Shown: positions 57,541 through 64,000 of the stretch, one piece after another
How positions within the stretch are numbered: the stretch's first letter is position 1
Layout of the letters: each line of letters starts with the position of its first letter
Notes under the pieces: model-generated
What the model saw: the letters and a program-made list of their open reading frames with translations, nothing else
Told to the model about the DNA's origin: nothing
Databases searched by the model: none
DNA from: Sanguinoderma infundibulare
Lineage: Eukaryota > Basidiomycota > Agaricomycetes > Polyporales > Polyporaceae
Direction of reading: 5' to 3'
DNA length: 64,000 nt
Assembly: GCA_032821775.1 (NCBI GenBank)
Contig: JAVLRN010000006.1
Coordinates: forward strand, 2,418,001-2,482,000
Program-made: the position numbers and the translations under genes

Positions 57541-58846
57541 TCATTCTACGATGCCCAACGACTGCCGCGCCCCCAGGACGATGTTGTCTATCAGTCTCGT
57601 CTTTCCCACCAACATCGCCCCACTCAGTATCACAGGCCGCCCCGTAACGTCCGCTTCCCACTGCGCGCGAGACATTTCACCGGAGAGGACGTCGAATGAC
57701 TCGGGGTCGTTCATCTCGACATAGTCGAGACGCATGTCGACCGGGTCCCCCAACTCGCTCTTCTTCCGCTCGATCACCGCCACCGCGCGAGCCACGCACT
57801 CCGCCTTCGACGCGTTCGCGCCCCACGCATCTTCTGCCGCCTGCAGCGCAGCATACAGCGCAGGACCAGCCTTGTCGAGCTCGTGCGGCGAGAGGTAGGC
57901 GTTCCGGGACGAGAGCGCCAGTGACGTTGTCGGGTCGCTGTTCGTCGGAGAGGCCAGAAATAAGACCGTGCGCGCGCGCATCGACGAAGAACCGACTTAC
58001 CGAGCTGTTGGGACGATCACGACGTTCTCCGGCCCCGGGTGTGAGAGCAGAAGGTCGCGCGTGAGCCGCCGAAGCAGCAGGGCCTGCTGGATGTCCTTCT
58101 GGCCAAAGTACGCACGCGTGGGCTGTACGACGCACACGCCTCTCAGATTTCATCGCAAGCGTGTGTGGGTGTGTGTGCGCGTACCTCGATGACGTTGAAG
58201 AGCTTGGTGACGACCGTCGCGACCCCGCGGAAGAACGTCGGCCGCGTCCTGCCCTCCATCTGGTGTCCGTAGCCCTTGACTTCGACGAACGTGCCCTTTT
58301 GCTCCGCTACGCTCTGCGTGATCCCGCTCGGGTACATCTCGCTCACCGTCGGCACGAAGACGGCCGAGGCGGAGCGCGGCCCTGTGGGCGTGTCGACGGA
58401 GACCGCGGTCAGCAGCTCGAGGTCGCGCGGGAGGGTGCGGGGATACGTCGCGAGGTCTTCGTGGGGCGCAAACTGGGCTGGGTTTACGAATATAGACATC
58501 ACCGTGAGATCGTTCTCCGCGAGAGACCGGCGGACTGGGTGACGGAAAGAGGTTAGGTCCATTTCGCAATTTTGACGGTTGTTTGAGACGCACCTAGAGA
58601 CAAATGTCCCTCGTGCAATGCGCCCATCGTGGCGACGAACCCGACGCTCTTCTTCTCGTCATAAGCTCTCCGTTTCCACTCCCTGTATGAAACGACCGTT
58701 GTGAAAAGCGGTATGGGTGATGGCGGCAGCTCCGTTGACATATTCCTGGACGAGAGTCGCAGTGTTCGGCGCGCAACAGGACAAAAACGGCTAACCCCAG
58801 TCGGTATGCGCACAAGAGGAGGCCGACGTGAGACCTGGAGGAGCAA
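57541..58846 (-). CDS. PAN6: Pantothenate synthetase
   Basis: Joins pantoate and beta-alanine with ATP to make pantothenate, the coenzyme A precursor. Four exons keep frame. Exon 1 (58846 down) ends TMGALHEGHLSL, with the HxGH nucleotide-binding motif. The next exon starts VRRSLAENDLTVMSIFVNPA, then QFAPHEDLATYPRTL and MEGRTRPTFFRGVATVVTKL. An exon with PTRAYFGQKDIQQALLLRRL follows, and the last exon has RDPTTSLALSSRNAYLS (KMSKS-like loop), ending at 57541. All catalytic motifs expected of the family are present. The first ATG gives about 35 extra residues that are Arg-rich and acid-free (LLQVSRRPPLVRIPTGVSRF), resembling a mitochondrial presequence; a second ATG (MSTELPPSP) would give a cytosolic form. 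Confidence 0.92.
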
Positions 58847-59387
58847 GGCGAGCAGCTGGTGCAGACGCCATGGTGGACATCGACGAGGAGGTTGGAGTCA
58901 CGGCCAGATCCGAGTGAGATTGTGTGCTGCCCTTTTGCTGTCGCGGAGTGTAGTCGGAGTTGACCCAGATTGTCGGCTATCTCCAGATGACTTCCGACTC
59001 CAAACTCTGAGCCGCAGCCTGTAGTCAAGTACCATCCGTCCCAGTCTATGCATCTATGGAGCTCCGCAACGCAACCAAGGACGACATTTAGTTTCGACAA
59101 GGCGGCTCGATCCGAGTCTGGTAATCGTTGCGTCCTGACAAGGACTTCCGCGGTGGAGTGGACAATCCTCTGGGGCCGCGTACATACACCCCGGCGGATT
59201 GGTCGTGACAACGGTCTCTTTCAATTATTCGCGTTGGTCCTTTCTCTGTGCTACTTGTACGCTCCGTTCTGATCAAGTAACATCCGCCTTTCATTTCATA
59301 TGCAGTGCTCGCTGTGGCATGATAAGGAGCAGCCTTTGGAACCCATACTTGCTCGTGCTGATCCAGAGTTCCAAGCCGTTACATAAC
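58847..59387. other. Intergenic, upstream of pantothenate synthetase
   Basis: No gene seen. The inner end of the right duplication arm begins at 59388. Confidence 0.45.
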
Positions 59388-61457
59388 TCAGTCCAATGAC
59401 TGTGCTTCATGAATCAACGATTCGGCCTCCGGAGACCTCGGCTTGATAGTGCATCGACAATCCACGGGATAGCTAGTCACGCTACATCAGGACGGAAGCA
59501 GCAACCCCCACCGTGACAGTCGATTCGGATGTACCACAAGAGCCCGTCCGTCATCTGCAGCTCGATCGTGATGACTTGACCCTTCTCATCTACCGGAGGG
59601 GTTATGTTGAAGACGTGCAGAGCCGACGCGACGTTGATGAACAACCCGTTCTCTGCGAAATATCTCCCGACGCAGATTCTGATCATCCGGTATCCGTCTC
59701 CCGTTGATTTCTGCGGTAGGTGATATCGGCCACGCACCTCCTTCTGAAGCCGAAGATAAACTTGGCAGGATCTGGCGCGGTGCTGAAATCAAGTCTCCCG
59801 TCGCGTATGAAGCGTTCTGGCCGGAACACGTCTGGATCCTCGTATATCTCGGGGTCATGCATGCAGGCTCTGAAAGCGAATGTCAGACCTTGGCGGGGGG
59901 TATTACTTGAACATTGCGCGTACCCAACGTTTGGGAGGATAGTCGTTCCAGCGGGTATGAAGTACCCGCGGAATTCATCGTCCCCGAGGGACGAGTGTGG
60001 GAGCACGAAAGGAAGTACGTTGTGCCATCGTAATGCCTCCTTGATGATGGCATTGACGTAGACGAGGGAGTCGCGGTCGTCGAAGTCGGGGAGGCGGTTC
60101 GGACCGACCACCGCGTCGAGTTCCGCCTGAGCTTTCTTCTGGACTTCGGGGTAGAGCGACATTGCCACGAAAAGGGTTTGCACCGTCGAAAACATCTAGG
60201 AGAGGTCAGGGTGTAAAGGTAATGTATCAAGGCGTGAAGTATGTACCGTGTCCGCGCCACCTGTAGTCCCGTCAGCAACGGAAGAAGCATACCCAACTCA
60301 ACGACGTGTACCTTCAACAGCCATAGTCGCCACGTTCTTAATAACTTTCTCCGCTTCCTCCGTTGAGGGGTCATCTCCGTCACCGACCGTGCTCGCAATC
60401 AGCTTGCTCACTATACACTCCGTGCCTTCGTTGCGCGCCTTGGCATACGTTCAGTTGGTGACACTGATTGTACAATTTATTTCCAGGCTGACCATTGCTG
60501 CCTTAACGCGCCGATAAGGCTCCTCCTTCAGTCGCATTACCGTGGACCTCCAGTATACGATGAGTCTTTGGACCGTTGCACCGGGGAACCAGGTAGGAAC
60601 ATGCCGAAGGATGGGAAGGGCATCGATGAGATACTTTCCGGGCGTGAACGTCGCTCCAGTCCACGCCCCAGCGTCTTCAACGATGGCCATAATTTCGTCT
60701 CCATCATCCGCGACGTCAATGCCGAATACGACCTTCACAACCGCTGCGCTGAACGTGCTGCGATGCAAAGCTGAACGAATGGCTCTCGATGCAGCATGAT
60801 AACAGGGGCACTCACAAACGTATATGTTCGCGCAGCTTCCCCGGCGTCTTCAGCAGCTTGTTGAGGAACCTATGGGCCGCCCTGCACTGTGCTGACTGAT
60901 ACGAATGGACGGCGGCCGGATGGAAGTACTGCCAGAAAGCGCGCTTGTGTCGCCTCCACCATTGTCCATATGGCATGAGAGAGAGGTTGACGTCCATATT
61001 GGTGCTAACTCAAAATATTGTAAGCGCATAAATGAGTCTGGGGAGATAGAAAAGACGAACAGAGAGATCAACGGGGGCACTTGACGGTCCGACATATTGG
61101 CGGAGCGCTTGTCTAGCAACTCGAAAATGCCGTCGGGGTTTCCTAGGACGACCATGTGCTGGCCGAGAACATCGAAGTGGAGAATGTCGCCTGGGAGACG
61201 CATGGATGTATGCTCACGACGCAACACATGAATTTGGGGGCACTCACCGTATTGTGCGCACATGTCTCGAAACGAGGCCCACTGGTTAGTCTTCGGCCAG
61301 TCGAGCAGGTTGCCAATGATGGGGAGAGGCCTCGGTCCCGAGGAAGCGGGAGACCACGGGAGCGCGCCTTCCACGCAGCGAGAGAACGTAGGTATAGGAG
61401 TACCAGCAGCGAGGCCCCTGCTAGGGCGGGAAGTGTGAGAGGGGAGCCAAACTCCAT
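59388..61457 (-). pseudogene. Cytochrome P450-D, decaying twin of P450-B
   Basis: Exon for exon homologous to P450-B (anchor [47 protein letters not shown]; last exon [20 protein letters not shown]). Two serious lesions are visible. First, in exon 1 the Pro-rich hinge has lost one base relative to P450-B (near 61340), so the frame leaves LPLP and reads [10 protein letters not shown] instead of [10 protein letters not shown]. Second, the heme loop reads FGFRRR|ICVGRYF: the conserved glycine codon GGA is AGA (59743-59745), and the Pro before the last Gly is Val. The cysteine ligand itself remains. Splice sites elsewhere are mostly kept, for example GTTCGT near 61058. It is most likely non-functional, although an assembly or read error at the hinge would change that part of the case. 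Confidence 0.8.
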
Positions 61458-61639
61458 GGTGGGAGTCGAGGAGAACCACTGTTGGCCAGAGTCTCGCGTC
61501 CCTTTTGTGGGGGTACGGCGCTCCGAGGCGGTGCGTGATAACCTTGGGATTGTACATAGATGAGCACCGGGTGCAAAACGCGGCAAGAGCTTCATGCCAT
61601 GAACATGGGGTGCAGATAACGGTGACCAAGAACACTCCA

Positions 61640-62250
61640 CGAGGCCTTTTGGTTGGACGCTCAGCTTAAGCGCAGAGCATAATATGGCTGTTCTCATGCT
61701 CCATCCAATAATCGTGAGAGCGCAGAGGCGTAAGATTGCGCATATGACTTTGCTCACGTCAATGTTGTTCGGGTCCGAGAGCTTAATATCATCGGATAAG
61801 AAGCACATACAGTAGATGTCAGCTAAGTGACGGTGCGCGCCGGACTGAAAGGGGATGCATCGTCCATCCACACGCAGATACTTGCCCACCAAGGCATCGC
61901 GCTTGACAAAGTTGGCTGCCGATGAAGTCAAATAGGTCATCTTACCAGATTTCGGGATTCCACGCGCGTTCGAGAGGGCCCTCCGGAACGCACCAGCACA
62001 GACAGTCCCTGGACATGTCTGTCACCATGAAGTACGCGCGACGAAGAGCCAGAGGAGCGAAGGAGCCAGTTGAAAGCTGGCTCGAGGTTGATAAGACGCA
62101 CTCACTACGTTGACCCTCGATCACGTCAGGTCTCGGGGGCTGGGGCCGCATTGGACTGCACGTTGAACGGGAGGTTAAGGTAAGTTCATAGTTGATCCGG
62201 GCTCGAATTGACAGAGCGCTGGGCTGGTATGTGACGATAGCTCCCATTCA
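61640..62250 (-). pseudogene. Right-arm counterpart of the 30181-30660 ORF, split in two frames
   Basis: The blocks RRAYFMVTDMSRDCLCWCVP (62060-62000) and GRCIPFQSGAHRHLADIYCM, SDDIKLSDPNNIDVSKVICA (61880-61740) match the left-arm ORF but lie in different frames here. A GTAAGATG..CGGCAG intron near 61940-61910 could instead join them. Function unknown. Confidence 0.4.
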
Positions 62251-63135
62251 AACCGAAGGAGCAGTGGTTGAGGAAAGCGCTGGCGATCGCGAAGACGGAC
62301 AGTTTGGACCCCATTTGAACCCGGTTGTGGATGACCTGAATTGTTCATCAGGATGAGGTATACAGAGGAAGCATTCAGGTGCTTACCAGTTGCGCCGTGT
62401 TTAGATTTTTCAGAACGAACAAACGGCCACCCGGCATGCAAATAGTCTGGACGAAAATGTCAGCAAGGTGAGAAACTATTAAGATTTGATCTACTCACGA
62501 TGCTAACGTCGCACAACAGGGGTTTATTCCTTGAGGTAGAGACCCGGCGACAGCCGGTACGCCGTGCGTGAAGTCACGATGCATAATCGTGGACGGTGCG
62601 CGGAGTTCTGGGCCTCGGAGTCACGACGACGGCGGACTGGTCCTTCGGCGCCACATGATAAGTGTAGTGTGTCGACATTTATGGACCATCCTGGGATGTA
62701 TCTACCGCAGACGCGGAGGCAATGGCAACCACGCGGAGGCGGCTCTTGTAGGTGCAGCCTAGGTTAGCCTATTAACCGAGGCCGTGCCACCGAGGCCCTT
62801 CTGCCTGCCCTAAACACGGGCGCTTCCCCCGTTGGCATGCTTCGCTGTCCCTCCCCGGCGTGGCAAATGCACTTTGTCCGTCTCACTGGCATGCTTAGTG
62901 TAAGTCAATATGTCTGCTTCTATATGTCGATGCGAGCCAATGATATATAGCAGATCATGCATCAAAGCACAAATATACGAGTGTCCTATTCTACACAGTA
63001 GTAGAACCCCGGTTTCCGGTGACTCGGACGAAACACATTGCGGAGCTTGGTGGAAATGGCGGAGTGTCGTCCACAGAAATTGGAAGACGCAGGGATTCGA
63101 CAAACCGACTCCGACCAAAGCCCAGAACCGCACTT
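62251..63135. other. Right-arm stretch without a firm gene
   Basis: Matches 28790-29970 of the left arm minus the MITE-like insertion. Short frames such as those near 62560-62760 have no support beyond duplication. Confidence 0.4.
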
Positions 63136-64000
63136 TCAGGACGAGATCCCGTGCGTCGAACGTCGACCGTATTCCGTGAAGTTCCGCAATGGCCCGGCTG
63201 ACGGCTGCCACAGCGAGTAGAAGTGGGGTAAGCCCTTCGGTGAGCCTTCCCACTTGCGTGCGCTATACACGTCATGATCCCATAGCACACTTGACACGTG
63301 TGTCGCGGCTGACATCTCTGGGTCCTCGTCTAGGAACGAGAGGGAAATGTGCGTCTCGCACCAAATGTCTGCGACAGTAGCTGACGTTATCCCGGCGCGG
63401 TAGGACGGCTCCCGGTTAGTGGCTAGCGGGATCAATGGCTCGGGCGAGCCAGGACGCGAAGTGCACCTCGTCGACATCCTCGAATCGTCCTCGCCGCTCC
63501 GGGGTCCGTCGCCGCCTGCAACGTCTGTGGATGATCGGTTCTCCTCGAGACGGTCGGGTTCGTGGCTTCCGCAGGCAGCCGAGACGGTCGACGAAGAGAG
63601 CGACAGGTCGGAGAAGCACCGCAGGTTGTTCTCGGCGCACTCAGTGGACGCTATTGAAGACGGCGTGGAAGGACATTCGCAGTCGTCGCCGAGTGTCTGC
63701 AGAGCTGTGGGTGCGGAGAGGGCGCATGGTAATGAAGCGGACGTGGGAGCGAGGGCGTTGGGTTTGCAGATGACACGAGACCACGACGAAAGGAGACTTT
63801 GATTCGGCTTGTCGTGGATCATGTCGCTCTGTGCATCGTCGAGGAAGGTGAAGTCCATGTACTTCGCCGGATGGACCGCCTCGGCCTCCTTGACGACGAT
63901 GAGGGAATCGCCATCTTCCTTGAAACGTGCGCCATGCTGGGACCGGCGAGCAAGAATGGGGCGCAGAGGTGAGTTTATGAGAACGCCTGATACCACGAGA
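63136..64000 (-). CDS. Hypothetical protein, right-arm copy, partial at window edge
   Basis: A continuous frame from the window edge to a stop at 63136, about 286 codons, although the first part (before about 63935) is probably intron as in the left copy. Blocks: KDGDSLAVVKE-like segment (here GDSLIVVKEAEAVHPAKY), FTFLDDAQSDMIHDKPN, a Cys/Ser-rich middle (LGDDCECPSTPSSIASTEC), GEDDSRMSTRCTSRPGSPEP, SATVADIWCETHISLSFLDE, and a C-terminus HFYSLWQPSAGPLRNFTEYG. Unlike the left copy it keeps the 13 bp near 63466-63478, so it reads through. No membrane segment or recognised domain. The 5' end lies outside the window. Confidence 0.55.
   Translation of the reverse strand, partial: LVVSGVLINSPLRPILARRSQHGARFKEDGDSLIVVKEAEAVHPAKYMDFTFLDDAQSDMIHDKPNQSLLSSWSRVICKPNALAPTSASLPCALSAPTALQTLGDDCECPSTPSSIASTECAENNLRCFSDLSLSSSTVSAACGSHEPDRLEENRSSTDVAGGDGPRSGEDDSRMSTRCTSRPGSPEPLIPLATNREPSYRAGITSATVADIWCETHISLSFLDEDPEMSAATHVSSVLWDHDVYSARKWEGSPKGLPHFYSLWQPSAGPLRNFTEYGRRSTHGISS

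Larger units (their letters stand above)
59388..64000 (-). repeat. Right arm of large inverted duplication (runs off the window)
   Basis: Reverse-complement copy of 27937-32948. The inner limit coincides with the stop codon of the P450 copy. The outer limit is outside the window. Base differences are scattered along the arm, so the duplication is not recent enough to be identical. It lacks the MITE-like insertion of the left arm. Confidence 0.9.

Noticed and set aside
51167..58846. A pantothenate uptake-plus-synthesis cluster (permease with PAN6)
   Set aside because: The permease family carries many anions, unrelated genes lie between, and no shared regulation is visible.
60850..61635. Long minus-strand frames running through P450-D and upstream
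   Set aside because: They read through introns and use the shifted frame of a decaying P450. The paralogs show the true exon plan.

Overview
This window looks like nuclear DNA from a filamentous basidiomycete (Agaricomycetes, probably a wood-decay polypore type). The reasons are: short 50-75 nt introns with clear GT..CTRAY..AG signals in almost every gene, roughly one gene per 2-2.5 kb, tRNA genes with tRNA promoter boxes and one tRNA intron, a basidiomycete-style Mutator-like (MULE) transposase, several OrdA-like cytochrome P450 genes, BCS1-like AAA ATPases, BTB proteins, a FRE-type ferric reductase and a Dal5-type permease. There is no bacterial, plasmid or phage signature. Exon structures below were inferred by eye from reading frame, splice signals and similarity between paralogs. 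The species cannot be named from the sequence.

Layout. 0.2-3.6 kb: a MULE transposase gene with one probable frameshift. 4.7-14.3 kb: three paralogous double-BTB genes (two on the minus strand, one on the plus strand) around one intact P450 (P450-A). 15.3-24 kb: a proline-rich protein, a probably broken multi-exon gene, a divergent TFIIB, a degenerate tRNA-like element and two low-complexity proteins. 25.1 kb: a 75-residue secreted peptide. 27.9-35.5 kb: the left arm of a large inverted duplication with P450-B, then the tail-to-tail paralog P450-C. 36.4 kb: tRNA-Arg(ACG). 37.4-39.8 kb: ferric reductase. 41.6 kb: tRNA-Val(AAC). 41.9-48.1 kb: two BCS1-like AAA ATPases with a small membrane protein between them. 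49.5-58.8 kb: a disordered protein, a permease, dolichyldiphosphatase, a hypothetical gene and pantothenate synthetase. 59.4-64 kb: the right arm of the inverted duplication with the decaying copy P450-D; this arm runs off the window end.

Most interesting structure. 27937-32948 is repeated in reverse complement at 59388-64000, enclosing about 26 kb. The arms have diverged. The right-arm P450 has lost its heme-loop glycine and carries a frameshift. The left-arm hypothetical gene has a 13-bp frameshifting deletion, and the left arm alone carries a MITE-like insertion of about 320 bp full of GCTTAACG units. Each arm therefore keeps a different gene in better condition. Other recurrent features are very small coding end exons (5-7 codons in all three BTB genes, 7 nt in the ferric reductase, 5 nt in a small membrane protein gene) and lineage-local gene duplication (BTB x3, P450 x4, BCS1 x2). 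No clearly new multi-gene system was found. The inverted duplication with reciprocal decay is the best lead.
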